Below are positions 5,810-15,538 of a stretch of DNA of 56,989 nucleotides, in pieces (the first letter of the stretch is position 1; the number at the start of each line of letters is the position of its first letter). This DNA is from an uncultured Collinsella sp. (GTDB lineage: Bacteria > Actinomycetota > Coriobacteriia > Coriobacteriales > Coriobacteriaceae), in NCBI GenBank assembly GCA_959026535.1, contig CAUFMB010000008.1, forward strand, positions 1-56,989. The letters are read 5' to 3'. Both the position numbers and the translations under genes were made by a program. The notes under the pieces were generated by a model. That model was given only the letters and a program-made list of their open reading frames with translations, had not been told where the DNA came from and searched no databases.

Positions 5810-8587
5810 CTACCCGCGGTGACGGGCGCGGCTGTAGGGCGTATCCACCATGGGCAGATCGGGACGCAGCTTGCCGTCGAATGCGCGATAGGCGTTCTGC
5901 ACGGCGGGCGCCGTGGGGATCGTTGCGATCTCGCCGATGCCCTTGCCGCCGTATGCCACGGGCAACAGCTCGTCCTTCTCCACGTAGATAGCGTGGATAT
6001 CCGGAATCTCGGGTGCACGGAACAGCCCGAGCGTACCGTACCTTGCCTGGGGCACGCAGTCCTTGAGCGGCCAGTCCTCGGTAAGTGCGTAACCCATACC
6101 CATGAGCACACCGCCTTCGATCTGACCCTGGATGGAGATGGGGTTGACCACCTTGCCGGAATCGTGCGCGGCATAGACCTCGCTCACGCGGCCGTCATCA
6201 TCCAGAATGACCACATGCGTGGCAAAGCCGTAGCAGATGTGGCTCTTGGGATTGGGAACGTCGGCGCCCAGTTTGTCGGTCGGCTCCAGGTACACGTAGC
6301 CAAACTCGCATCCCTCGAGCGCCTTGATGGCGGCCGCGGGATCCTGAGGGTGCATACCCTGGCCGGCGACGAGTTCCTGCGTGTGCAGCTGATAGGCGCG
6401 GCCGTCGTCATACTCGATCTTGACGCCGTCGCCATGCGCACTCACGGGAGCGGCGGGCGCAGACTTGCCGGCCTCGATATCAAGCATGGCATCGCGCAGC
6501 AGGAAGGCGGCACCGCGCACGGCCTCGCCGGTCACGACCGTCTGACGCGAGCCAGACGTGGTGCCGGAGTCGGGAGCGTTCTCGGTGGAGCACTCGCCGT
6601 TGGCGATGCAGCGAAGCGGCAGGCCGCATGCCTCGGCAACGTCTTGCAAAAAGACGGTGTTACAGCCCTGGCCAATGTCGGACGTGGCGGCATAGACCAC
6701 GGCCGCGCCGTTCTCGATGCGAATCTTGCAGCGGCCGGCATCGGGCAGGCCCACGCCCACGCCGGCGTTCTTCATGGCGCAGGCAATGCCGGCGTGTCCG
6801 GGATGCGCATAGTAGGCATCCTTGACCTCGAGCAGTGTCTCCTTCAGCGCCGTGGAGCAGTCGGCAATCTGACCGTTGGGCAAAACCTCGCCCGGCTCGA
6901 TGGCGTTACGGTAGCGGATCTCCCACGGATCCAGGCCGACCTTCTCGGCCAGCAGGTCGATCAGGCTCTCGAGCGCAAACTCGGACTGGCACACGCCAAA
7001 GCCGCGGTACGCGCCGGCGGGCGGGTTGTTGGTGTAGTAGCCAAAGCCGCGAATGTCGGTGTTCTGGTACTTGTAGGGACCGACGGCATGCGTACAGGCG
7101 CGCTCGAGCACCGGACCGCACAGCGACGCGTAGGCGCCGGTGTCAAAGTTGATCTCGCAGTCCAGACCGGTAAAGTTGCCCTCGGCGTCGCAGCCCAGCG
7201 TAAAGGTGCCGTCCATGGCATGGCGCTTGGGATGGAACGCGAGCGACTCGGCACGTGTGAGCTTGCACTTCACAGGACGCTGGAACTTGTATGCGGCGAG
7301 CGCGGCCAGGTGCTGGATGGACACGTCCTCCTTGCCGCCAAAGCCGCCACCCACGAGCATGGTCTCGACGACCACGCGCTCGGGCTCGTTGTCCCAGCCA
7401 AACATGTGGGCACACTCTTTGCGCGTGTCGTAGGCGCCCTGGTCAGTCGACTGCACCTTGACGCCGTTCTTGTACGGGAAGGCGACGGCGCACTCGGGCT
7501 CCAAGAAGGCATGCTCGGTAAAGGGCGTGGTAAAGCGCTGCGTCACGGTGAACGCGCTCTCTGCCAGCGCCTTGGCAGCGTCGCCGCGCGTCACATGGCG
7601 GCTCTGGCACACGTTGTCCTTGAGCTCCACCGTGTTGCCAAAGGCAAAGAAGCTGTCGTGCAGGCGCGGGGCGTCGGCAGACCTGGCCTCGGCGATGTTG
7701 CGCACGGGCTCCAGCGGCTCGTAATCAATCTTTACGAGCTTCTTGGCCTTCTCGAGCGTCGCCTCGTCCTCGGCAACCACCAGCACGATGGCATCGCCCA
7801 CGCAGCGGGTGATGTCGCCCTGGGCGATCATGACGTCCCAGTCCTGGATAAGGTGGCCGACCTGGTTGACCGGCACGTCCTCGGCGCGCAGGATGCCAAC
7901 CACACCGGGCAGGGCCTCGGCCTTGGAGGTGTCGATGGAGAGCACGCGGGCGCGCGGATACTTGGAGCGCACGGCGCTGGCATAGGTCAGGCCCGGCTGA
8001 TCGAGCTCGTCGATGTCGTCGGGATACTTGCCCTCGCCGAGCACCTTCTTGCGCACGTCAATACGGAAGGCGCGCTTGCCCACGCCGTAGTCATCGCCGC
8101 GCTCCAGGTCCTCGTCGATCTGCTTTTCGCCGCGGAGCACCGCAGCGGCCAGCGAGATGCCCTCGATAATCTTTTTGTAGCCGGTGCAGCGACAGACGTT
8201 ACCGCGAATGGCGTACTTGATCTGCTCCTCGGTGGGCTCGGGGTCCTCAGCGATGAGCGCCGCACCCGCCATGACCATGCCGGGAATGCAAAAACCGCAC
8301 TGCACGGCGCCCACGGCGCCAAAGGCGTACACAAAGGCCTCGCGCACGTCCTCGGGCAGGCCCTCGACGGTCACGATGTTGCGGCCGGCGGCAAGAGCGG
8401 TGGTCAGCACGCACGCCTTGACGGCCGCACCGTCCACATGGATGGTGCAGGTGCCGCAGGCGCCCTCGGAGCAGCCGTCCTTGGCGGAGTGAATGTGCAG
8501 GTCGTCGCGCAGATAGCGCAGCAGTGGTTTATTCTCCGTCGTCGTGTGCTCGACACCGTTAACGGTAAAAGTGAATTCCTGTGCCAT
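5810..8587 (-). CDS. xdhD: Molybdenum hydroxylase, XdhD-like, fused [2Fe-2S] and Mo-cofactor subunits
   Basis: This 925-residue xanthine-dehydrogenase-family enzyme would hydroxylate purines or related heterocycles. Residues 1-75 form a plant-type [2Fe-2S] domain (CSEGACGTC, Cys 39/44/47/59). A second [2Fe-2S] helical domain follows (CGFC near 98, CRC near 133). The rest is the molybdopterin-binding part: GGGFGGKE, GAYRGFG and the terminal GGKGIGE, whose Glu is the expected catalytic base. This layout matches E. coli XdhD and the probable selenate-reductase Mo subunit group. No FAD subunit gene (ygfM type) is adjacent, so electrons probably pass to the neighbouring ferredoxin and YgfK. The true substrate (xanthine, hypoxanthine or urate-related) cannot be read from sequence. 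Confidence 0.85.
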   Translation of the reverse strand: MAQEFTFTVNGVEHTTTENKPLLRYLRDDLHIHSAKDGCSEGACGTCTIHVDGAAVKACVLTTALAAGRNIVTVEGLPEDVREAFVYAFGAVGAVQCGFCIPGMVMAGAALIAEDPEPTEEQIKYAIRGNVCRCTGYKKIIEGISLAAAVLRGEKQIDEDLERGDDYGVGKRAFRIDVRKKVLGEGKYPDDIDELDQPGLTYASAVRSKYPRARVLSIDTSKAEALPGVVGILRAEDVPVNQVGHLIQDWDVMIAQGDITRCVGDAIVLVVAEDEATLEKAKKLVKIDYEPLEPVRNIAEARSADAPRLHDSFFAFGNTVELKDNVCQSRHVTRGDAAKALAESAFTVTQRFTTPFTEHAFLEPECAVAFPYKNGVKVQSTDQGAYDTRKECAHMFGWDNEPERVVVETMLVGGGFGGKEDVSIQHLAALAAYKFQRPVKCKLTRAESLAFHPKRHAMDGTFTLGCDAEGNFTGLDCEINFDTGAYASLCGPVLERACTHAVGPYKYQNTDIRGFGYYTNNPPAGAYRGFGVCQSEFALESLIDLLAEKVGLDPWEIRYRNAIEPGEVLPNGQIADCSTALKETLLEVKDAYYAHPGHAGIACAMKNAGVGVGLPDAGRCKIRIENGAAVVYAATSDIGQGCNTVFLQDVAEACGLPLRCIANGECSTENAPDSGTTSGSRQTVVTGEAVRGAAFLLRDAMLDIEAGKSAPAAPVSAHGDGVKIEYDDGRAYQLHTQELVAGQGMHPQDPAAAIKALEGCEFGYVYLEPTDKLGADVPNPKSHICYGFATHVVILDDDGRVSEVYAAHDSGKVVNPISIQGQIEGGVLMGMGYALTEDWPLKDCVPQARYGTLGLFRAPEIPDIHAIYVEKDELLPVAYGGKGIGEIATIPTAPAVQNAYRAFDGKLRPDLPMVDTPYSRARHRG

Positions 8588-8599
8588 GGTGATTCCCTT

Positions 8600-9079
8600 C
8601 TACACGCCGGCGGCGATGCCGGTGCGGTCGTGGATGGCGCCATGCGGGCAGACGACGGCGCACATGCCGCACGACAGGCAGTCCACGCCGTCGATATGGG
8701 CGCAGTTGTCCTCGATGCGAATAGCGCCGGCAGGGCACTTTTTGGCGCACATACCGCAACCGATGCAGCTCGTGTCGCAGATCTTGCGCGCAAAGGCGCC
8801 CTTATCGGTGTTGTTGCAGCGCACCAGTATGTTCTGGTAGCCGGGAACAAAGGCAATCACGCGCTGCGGGCACGCCATGCCGCACAGGCCACAGCCCGTG
8901 CACTTGGAGCGGTCCACGCGGGCGACGCCGTCGACAAGTGCGATGGCACCGTGGGGGCAGGCCGCGACACAGGCACCGCAGCCAATGCAGCCTTCGCTGC
9001 AGCGGGCGTCGCCGCCTGCGGAGGCGCAACCACTTCCGCAGGCAACGTAGGCCACGTGATGTTGAATGGATTTGGCCAT
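8600..9079 (-). CDS. Polyferredoxin with four [4Fe-4S] motifs
   Basis: In 159 residues there are four CxxCxxCxxxC motifs: CIGCGACVAACP near 31, CTGCGLCGMACP near 61, CIGCGMCAKKCP near 105 and CLSCGMCAVVCP near 134. An extra Cys-rich N-terminus is also present. It should carry electrons between the XdhD-like hydroxylase (12 bases downstream) and YgfK (11 bases upstream). Similar small ferredoxins accompany ygfK/xdhD genes in E. coli. Its position replaces the FAD subunit expected in ordinary xanthine dehydrogenases. No membrane segment is seen. Confidence 0.85.
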   Translation of the reverse strand: MAKSIQHHVAYVACGSGCASAGGDARCSEGCIGCGACVAACPHGAIALVDGVARVDRSKCTGCGLCGMACPQRVIAFVPGYQNILVRCNNTDKGAFARKICDTSCIGCGMCAKKCPAGAIRIEDNCAHIDGVDCLSCGMCAVVCPHGAIHDRTGIAAGV

Positions 9080-9090
9080 AAGAGACTCGC

Positions 9091-12090
9091 CTATTTCTTA
9101 AGAAGGTACGAATAGTTGTCGCGCACGGCCCTGATGGTCAGGCGGACGGCCTCGGGCAGACCGGTGTTGACGGCATCGACCGAGACGGTGCGGACCGTGC
9201 CGGCGACGCGGACCTTAAAGTGGTCCTCGTCCACGGCCAGGAAGCCCTCGTTCTCGGAGTTCTCCATGTCCTGCTCGCTCCAGAACAGGGTGAGCTTGTC
9301 CTTATAGGGACGACCCTCCTGGTAGGGGCAGAACACGGCGCAGTTGCCGCACTCGTTGCACATGCCGTCGACATGGACGACCTGATGCTTGGCCAGGCCT
9401 GGCACCTTAATGGCCACGTTGGCGCGGTTGGGGCACACGTCGCAGCAGACCTCGCACATCGAGCCGCAGCCCAGGCAGCGGGTCTTGGTGCAGTTGCGCT
9501 TGTCGCGGCAGAGTGTGCCCTTGCGCTCGTAGCAGGTGTCCTCGCGGCCGGCCTGCTCGTTGCAGTCGGCGTACTTGTTAAAGTCCACGCCGGCGATGGC
9601 ACGGGCGACCTCGGCGGCATCGGCGATAGCCTCGACCACGGTGGCCGGACCGCGACGGCAGTCACCTGCAGCCCAAACGCCATCGACGCCGGTGGAGGTG
9701 GCGGCAAGGCGGCCGCGGCGGTCGTGCTCGACGCCCGCGGCATCGTACAGACTGGCATCGATGCCCTCGCCCACGGCGCAGATCACCGTGGTGGCGGGAA
9801 GCTCGACGGTCTCGTCCGTAGCGACGGGGCTACGACGGCCGCTTGCATCCGGCTCGCCAAGCTCCATAACATCGCAGGTCAGCACAGCGCCGTTGAGCGC
9901 CTTAGGCGCCAGCAGCTCGCAGAACTCAACGCCGTCGGCAAGGGCAAGATCGAGCTCTTCCTCGTCGGCAGGCATCTGCTTCTTAGTGCGGCGATACACC
10001 AGACGCACGTTCTTTACGCCAGCCAGGCGCTTGGCCACGCGGGCGGCGTCCATGGCGGTGTTGCCGGCGCCGATGACTACGACGTCCTCGCCCAGCTCGA
10101 GCTTCTCGCCCTTCTTGGCGGCCTCGAGGAACTCCAGTACATCGAGCTCGGCACCCTCGCCCAGGCCCGCAGAGCCGGGCATCCAGGCACCGGTGGCCAC
10201 GACCACGTCGGTAAAGCCCTGGGCCTTGAGCTCGTCAATGGAATCCACGCGAGCGTTAAGCTGCACCTTGGCACCAAAGGCCAGGCAGAGCTCGGCATCG
10301 TGGGAGATATCGTCGCTCGCAATGCGGAACTCGGGAATCACGTGACGGACCACGCCGCCGAGCGAATCGCGAGCCTCGAAGATGGTGACGGGCACGCCGG
10401 CGCGCGTCAGGAAAAACGCCGTCGCCAGGCCGGCCGGGCCGCCGCCGATAACGGCAACGTTGCGCTCGCCGTCGTTGGCGATGGCCTGGGCGCGCAGCTT
10501 GGGCAGCACGGCGGTCATGGCCTCGCGGGCGGCCTTGAGCTTGCTGGCGCGAATCTGGGCGCCCTCGGGCTCGTAGAACGCACGCTCGCAGGCACGGCCG
10601 CAGGGATGCGGGCAGATGGTGCCGGTAATGAACGGCAGGGCGTTGCGCTCGATGATGATGTTGAGTGCGTCCTCGTAGCGGCCCTCGTCAACGGCCGCCA
10701 GGTAGGCGGGAATATCCTGCTGGATGGGGCAGCTCGTGCGGCATGGCGTGGTAAAGCAGTCGGAAAGCGGGCTCTTGCCGGCGACCTTGCGGTCGGGCAG
10801 CGGGCGCAGTGGCTTCTTGTAGAGCGGGTTGGTGAGCGAGTCGGTCTGGATCGCAGTCACGGCCTCGAGCGAAATGCCCTCAAACGGCTTGCCGTCCAGG
10901 TCGGTAAACTCACCGGCCATCTGGCTAAAGCGCTCGTAGCCACCGGGCTTGAGAACGTCGGTCGCCAGGGTGACGGGCCAAATACCGGCGTCATACAGGG
11001 CGCGGATGTTGTAGACCGTGGCGCCACCGGAGTAGCTGATGCGCAGCTTGCCATCGAACTGCTCGGTAATGCGGCGGGCAGCCTCGATGGTCAGCGAGAA
11101 CAGCGAACGACCGGACATGTACATCTCGGTGGAGGGCAGCTCGTTCCTCGTCACGTCGACGGGGAACGTGTTGGTCAGCTTGACGCCAAACTCCAGGCCG
11201 CGCTCGGCGCACAGGGCAATCAGGCGCTCGAACATGGGCACGGCGTCGGCCCACTGCAGGTCCTCGCGGCAGTGCGTGTCATCGAAGACGATGTAGTCAA
11301 AGCCCAGCTCGTTGAGGCGCTGACGTGCAAATTCATAGCCCAGCAGCGTGGGGTTGCACTTGATGTAGGTATTGAGGCCCTTCTCGGTGATGAGGTAGGT
11401 CGCGATGCGCTCAATCTCCGCCGGCGGGCAGCCATGCAGCGTAGACTCGGTAATGGAGTTGGAAACGCGTGCCGGGATGGACTCGACAAACGCGGCGTCG
11501 ACATGCTCAAACTTGTCCAGGTTGGCGAGAGCCCATGCGCGGCACTCGTTCCAGACGTCGGAGCCGCTGGCATCCTTCATGCCCTCGATGTAGGCATCGA
11601 CCTTGGGGCTCTTAATACCCTCCAGGTCATAGCCCACGGACATGTTAAAGACAAAGCCGTCCGGGCTTCCCAGGCCGTACTCGCGAGCGATGAGGTGGCA
11701 GGCAAACCATGCCTTCACGTACTCGGCAAAAGCCTGCGGAACCTCGAGCTCGGTCGACCACTCGCAGTTGTAGCACTCGTCCTGCGCCACGATGCAGGGC
11801 TTGTTCACACACTTGGAGAGCTCCTCGCCGTCCATAACCTGGATGGTCTTGAGCTCAAAGAAGCGGGAACCGGCAACGTAAGATGCCACGATGTTCTGGG
11901 CAAGCTGCGTGTTGGGACCGGCGGCCGGGCCAAACGGAGTCTCGATGCGCTCGTCAAAAATGGGAAGCGCGCCCTCCTGGTTGGTCGTGACCATCTTGCG
12001 CACGCCAAAGACGGCGCCCTGGGTCTTGTGCTCCTCGATGATCCAGTTCATCAGCTGCGAAAACGGGATCGGCCTCATGATGTCGCTCAT
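9091..12090 (-). CDS. ygfK: YgfK, putative selenate reductase / purine-cluster oxidoreductase
   Basis: The 999-residue product has the YgfK layout. An N-terminal dihydroorotate-dehydrogenase-like barrel (about 1-430) is followed by a GltD-like linker rich in cysteines (CRTSCPIQQDIPAYL, CPHPCGRACE). FAD and NAD(P) Rossmann motifs follow (VAVIGGGPAGLATAFFL; VVVIGAGNTAMDAARVAKRL). The C-terminus has two [4Fe-4S] sites (CLGCGSMCEVCCDVCP; CNECGNCAVFCP). E. coli YgfK is about 1,030 residues. ATG 12090 follows AGGAG; the open frame extends 41 codons further upstream with unlikely composition. Known clusters place YgfK with SsnA and XdhD in anaerobic purine breakdown; the exact reaction is unproven. 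Confidence 0.88.
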   Translation of the reverse strand: MSDIMRPIPFSQLMNWIIEEHKTQGAVFGVRKMVTTNQEGALPIFDERIETPFGPAAGPNTQLAQNIVASYVAGSRFFELKTIQVMDGEELSKCVNKPCIVAQDECYNCEWSTELEVPQAFAEYVKAWFACHLIAREYGLGSPDGFVFNMSVGYDLEGIKSPKVDAYIEGMKDASGSDVWNECRAWALANLDKFEHVDAAFVESIPARVSNSITESTLHGCPPAEIERIATYLITEKGLNTYIKCNPTLLGYEFARQRLNELGFDYIVFDDTHCREDLQWADAVPMFERLIALCAERGLEFGVKLTNTFPVDVTRNELPSTEMYMSGRSLFSLTIEAARRITEQFDGKLRISYSGGATVYNIRALYDAGIWPVTLATDVLKPGGYERFSQMAGEFTDLDGKPFEGISLEAVTAIQTDSLTNPLYKKPLRPLPDRKVAGKSPLSDCFTTPCRTSCPIQQDIPAYLAAVDEGRYEDALNIIIERNALPFITGTICPHPCGRACERAFYEPEGAQIRASKLKAAREAMTAVLPKLRAQAIANDGERNVAVIGGGPAGLATAFFLTRAGVPVTIFEARDSLGGVVRHVIPEFRIASDDISHDAELCLAFGAKVQLNARVDSIDELKAQGFTDVVVATGAWMPGSAGLGEGAELDVLEFLEAAKKGEKLELGEDVVVIGAGNTAMDAARVAKRLAGVKNVRLVYRRTKKQMPADEEELDLALADGVEFCELLAPKALNGAVLTCDVMELGEPDASGRRSPVATDETVELPATTVICAVGEGIDASLYDAAGVEHDRRGRLAATSTGVDGVWAAGDCRRGPATVVEAIADAAEVARAIAGVDFNKYADCNEQAGREDTCYERKGTLCRDKRNCTKTRCLGCGSMCEVCCDVCPNRANVAIKVPGLAKHQVVHVDGMCNECGNCAVFCPYQEGRPYKDKLTLFWSEQDMENSENEGFLAVDEDHFKVRVAGTVRTVSVDAVNTGLPEAVRLTIRAVRDNYSYLLKK

Positions 12091-12239
12091 AGTGAGCTCC
12101 TCTCTGTAACGCCCGGCGAGACCGCGCGGCGGGCGCAAATACGGTGTAGCGCTAGCACAGCGCCGGCGACCCCGCGGAGGTCGCCTATACGCGCGTCGGA
12201 TGCGGCGAAACATCCGGCGCGCGTGAATCTACTTGTGAA

Positions 12240-13595
12240 TTAGTAGGCGCGATCGTTGAGCGTGCTCCAGAGCTTCTTGGACTCAGCCATGGTCCACGCG
12301 TTGATCTTGTCCTCATCAATGCCAACGAACTCGCGATCCTTGTACAGGACGCGGCCGTTGATGATGGTGGTGCGGCAGTTTTTGCCCATCATGCCAAAGA
12401 GCATGTGACCGTCGATATTCTCCTCGCTCAGCGGCGTAAAGGGCTTGTAGTCCATGACGATGACGTCGGCGGCAGCGCCGGGCTCGAGCACACCGAGCTT
12501 GCGATCGAAGTACTTGCTGGCCATCTTGGCGTTATTCTCGAACAGCATGGTCATGGCCTCACACCAGCCCACGTTGGGCATGGCGGCGTTGTGGCGCTGA
12601 ATGATCAAGAAGACCTTAAGGCTCTCGAGCATATCGTGGGTGTAGGCGTCGGTGCCCATGCACACGGGGATGCCGCGGCGGAAGAATTCGAGCACGGGGG
12701 CGCAGCCCACGGCATTGCCCATATTGGATTCGGGGTTGTTAACCAGCCAGGTGCCGGACTCCTTGATGATATCCATCTCGGCGGGCGTCACGTGGATGCA
12801 GTGGCCCAGCATGGTGTCGGGGCCGAGCAGGTTGTGTTGCAGCAGGCGCTCGACGGGGCTGATGCCGCCGCGGTTGAGGCGGGAATCCCACACATCGTTC
12901 ATGCCCTCGCACACGTGGATGTGGAAGCCGGTCAGACCGTTGTTGGCCTCGGCCATCTTATCCATGGTCTCATCCGACAGCGTAAAGGTGGCGTGACCGC
13001 CAAACATTGCGGCGATCATGTGGTTGTCGTTATCGCGACGCTCCTTGGCGGCCCACTGGGCAAACTCGGCGTTCTCGGCAATAGCCTGATCGCACTTTTC
13101 CTGGCCACGGCGGTCGGAAACCTCGTAGCACAGGCACGAACGCATGCCCAGCTCCTGAGCGGCGTCCTTAATGGTAAAGAGGCTGCCCGGAATCTCGCAG
13201 AAGCTCGCGTGGTGATCGAAGATCGTGGTGACGCCGTCGCGGATGGAATCCAGAATCGTGGCATAGGCGCTGGCCTTGGTGCCGTCGAGCGTCAGGTTGT
13301 CGTCAATCTTCCACCACTGCTGCTCAAGATTCTCCAGGAAGTTGGTGGGGTTGCAGCCCTTAATGGCAAGGCCGCGGGCCAGACCCGAGTAGATGTGGGT
13401 GTGGCAGTTGATAAGTCCGGGCATGATGAGGTTGCCCTGGGCGTCGACGTACTCGGCATCCGGGTACTTGGCCTTGAGCTCGCACTCGGGGCCCACTTCG
13501 ACGATCGTATCTCCGTCAATGGCGACCGCACCGTTGGGAATAAACGGAGTCTGAGCGTTGCGGGTAAAGACGGAACCGTTAGCGACCAGAAGCAT
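12240..13595 (-). CDS. ssnA: SsnA, amidohydrolase-family putative aminohydrolase
   Basis: The 451-residue product is a metal-dependent amidohydrolase of the SsnA/TrzN-AtzA type. Metal ligands are visible: NCHTHIYSG near 69, HIHVCEG near 240, GHCIHVT near 281 and the terminal Asp in GTDAYTHDM near 325. ATG 13595 follows AAGGGAGC; six upstream codons in frame were rejected. SsnA occurs next to ygfK and xdhD in E. coli and in gut purine-degrading bacteria, where it is thought to act on a purine-derived ring or ureido intermediate. A 149-base gap separates it from ygfK, so a separate promoter is possible. Confidence 0.88.
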   Translation of the reverse strand: MLLVANGSVFTRNAQTPFIPNGAVAIDGDTIVEVGPECELKAKYPDAEYVDAQGNLIMPGLINCHTHIYSGLARGLAIKGCNPTNFLENLEQQWWKIDDNLTLDGTKASAYATILDSIRDGVTTIFDHHASFCEIPGSLFTIKDAAQELGMRSCLCYEVSDRRGQEKCDQAIAENAEFAQWAAKERRDNDNHMIAAMFGGHATFTLSDETMDKMAEANNGLTGFHIHVCEGMNDVWDSRLNRGGISPVERLLQHNLLGPDTMLGHCIHVTPAEMDIIKESGTWLVNNPESNMGNAVGCAPVLEFFRRGIPVCMGTDAYTHDMLESLKVFLIIQRHNAAMPNVGWCEAMTMLFENNAKMASKYFDRKLGVLEPGAAADVIVMDYKPFTPLSEENIDGHMLFGMMGKNCRTTIINGRVLYKDREFVGIDEDKINAWTMAESKKLWSTLNDRAY

Positions 13596-13791
13596 AAATG
13601 CTCCCTTCAACATCAGGGGCGGGGTTTGACACCTCTGACATGGCGGAAGTGCGAAGCGCCGGCCTACACCGGAAACGGGCCCTCTCCCGTCAACGCTTCA
13701 CCAAAGGGACAAGCCCTTTGAAGTGCGGCTTGGCGCCGCATGGCGCCGGCGGACGAGGCGATGCGTCCGCCGGCGAATAGCACCGAATTGG

Positions 13792-15186
13792 TTACTTCTT
13801 GCTCTCGGGCAGGACCAGATCCACAGCGGCATCCTTGGCGGCATCGATGTGCTGAGCCACGACCGGCGTCTGCGGAAGGATCAGGTTAAGGACAATGGCC
13901 ATGATGGCGGTGGGGGTCACGGCGTTGGAGCCGATGACGGTGGACACCCAGGTGGGCATGCCCTCGCCGGCGAGGCAGCCGCTGGCCATCCAAATACCCA
14001 GGCCAAAGACAACAGAGGTGCCGACGATGGTGGTGGTGCGCTGCGTGAGGCCCTCGCGGGTGAACATGCGCACACCGTTCATGGTGATGGTGCCAAAGAC
14101 GCCGACGGTCGCGCCGCCGATGACGGGCTGCGGGATAGCGGAAAGGACGGCAGAGAGCTGCGGGAACAGACCGGCGATGGCAAAGACGGCCGCGATGATC
14201 ACAAAGACCCACTTGTTGACGACCTTGTTGGAGCAGATGATGCCCACGTTCTGGCCAAGGGCGCTGGTGGGAAGACCGCCCAGCAGGCCGCCGACCATAG
14301 AGGTGAGGCCCTGGGACACGATAGCGCCGGAGAGCTCGCGCTCGGTGGGCATACGGTCGATGGAGCCCAGGCAGGCGGCGGAGACGTCACCGATAACCTG
14401 GATGGCGACCATGGGGAACACGACGGCGAGGGTAATGCAGACCTCGGGATCAAACTCGAGTGCGTAGGGCATGAGCTTGGGAAGGGCGAAGACCTGAGCG
14501 GTGGCGACGCTGGAGAAGTCGATCATGCCAAAGGGGATGGAGACGATCATGCCAACGATCATGCCAAAGAACACAGATCCCAGCTTGAGCGTGCCCTTGC
14601 CAAAGTTGGCGAGCGCAAAGACCACGGCGAAGGTGATAAGAGCGACGCACCAGGCCTGCGGGGTGCCCCACAGCGGCGTACCCATACCGCCGGCCATGTA
14701 CTTGACGGCCGTGGGATAGAGAGAGACGCCAATGGAGAAGATGACCGTACCGGTCACGACGGGCGGGAACAGCCACTTGATCTTGCTGTAGGCCAGACCA
14801 AAGAGGACCGCGACGGCACCGCCGACAATCTCGCCGCCCAGCAGCGCGCCAAAGCTAAAGCCCGAGGCACCCATGGCCTGAAGGGCCGGCAGGAACGCGA
14901 ACGAAACGCCCATGACGATGGGCAGGCCGCCGCCAATGCGACGGAAGGGAGCGAAGGCCTGAAGGGCCGTGTCGATTGCCGAAAGAATGAGCGCGACCTG
15001 GATGATGTCGGTGCTCTGCTGGCTATTAAAGCCGTAGACGCCGGCCATGATGACCGCCGGGGTAATGATGCCGGCAAACGATGCCAGTACGTGCTGAAGG
15101 GCACACGGGATCATTTCCTTAACGGGAGGCATGCCTTCGCGAGTGAACAGGGCTTCAGTGCCGTTCGTAACCGTCTCCTGGGTCAT
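13792..15186 (-). CDS. NCS2 purine permease (xanthine/urate type)
   Basis: The 464-residue integral membrane protein is of the nucleobase-ascorbate (NCS2) family, with about 12-14 hydrophobic segments. The family signature appears as GQNVGIICSNK (Q-N-x-G-x4-N-K) near 281-290. A conserved VIGDVSAACLGS segment near 260 matches the substrate-binding helix. Position beside ssnA-ygfK-xdhD suggests import of xanthine, urate or a related purine by proton symport; E. coli UacT and XanQ are relatives. It is the promoter-proximal gene of the minus-strand set and faces the divergent YheO-type regulator across 350 bases. Confidence 0.87.
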   Translation of the reverse strand: MTQETVTNGTEALFTREGMPPVKEMIPCALQHVLASFAGIITPAVIMAGVYGFNSQQSTDIIQVALILSAIDTALQAFAPFRRIGGGLPIVMGVSFAFLPALQAMGASGFSFGALLGGEIVGGAVAVLFGLAYSKIKWLFPPVVTGTVIFSIGVSLYPTAVKYMAGGMGTPLWGTPQAWCVALITFAVVFALANFGKGTLKLGSVFFGMIVGMIVSIPFGMIDFSSVATAQVFALPKLMPYALEFDPEVCITLAVVFPMVAIQVIGDVSAACLGSIDRMPTERELSGAIVSQGLTSMVGGLLGGLPTSALGQNVGIICSNKVVNKWVFVIIAAVFAIAGLFPQLSAVLSAIPQPVIGGATVGVFGTITMNGVRMFTREGLTQRTTTIVGTSVVFGLGIWMASGCLAGEGMPTWVSTVIGSNAVTPTAIMAIVLNLILPQTPVVAQHIDAAKDAAVDLVLPESKK

Positions 15187-15273
15187 TTGACCACCAATCC
15201 TCGAAGTAGTTGTTTTCGCATCTAACGCTCTATTGTGACGCAGTGCGGGGTTGAGGTTGTGCCTTCATTGCAT

Positions 15274-15302
15274 ATCGTATTAAAGATGATTCTCATTCTC
15301 AA
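15274..15302 (-). promoter_or_regulatory. Candidate promoter with overlapping Fur-like box, permease gene
   Basis: On the minus strand TTGAGA (15297-15302), a 17-base spacer and TACGAT (15274-15279) form a sigma-70-type promoter 88 bases upstream of the permease start. The -35 and spacer overlap TTGAGAATGAGAATCATC (15285-15302), which resembles a Fur 7-1-7 iron box. The rest of the 15187-15538 gap is AT-rich with no gene. Confidence 0.5.
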
Positions 15303-15538
15303 TAATAATTTTTTGTTATCAGACTATTCTTGAGCTGAGACAATGCATTTCCGCAGGTCAAGAAAGTGTCTGGTCAAAATAACATCTAACTTTTCTTTTG
15401 GTCGACCGTTTACCGCCGAATTCCTACCGCTCGTCTGTATTACGCAATGTACCTGCGAATATACGAGTCAATAGACACCGTGTTACCATGAGAAAAAATT
15501 GTTATGAACATTTCCGATTTCACCCAAAGGAGTTGCCC

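Noticed and set aside
5639..9115. Very long plus-strand open frame (1,158 codons) opposite the xdhD-like gene and ferredoxin
   Set aside because: It is antisense to strongly recognised genes, has low-complexity Ala/Gly/His/Val composition and no family motifs; codon bias of the real genes keeps this frame open.
9220..12243. Plus-strand 1,007-codon open frame opposite ygfK
   Set aside because: Antisense shadow with no ribosome-binding site and no recognisable domain.
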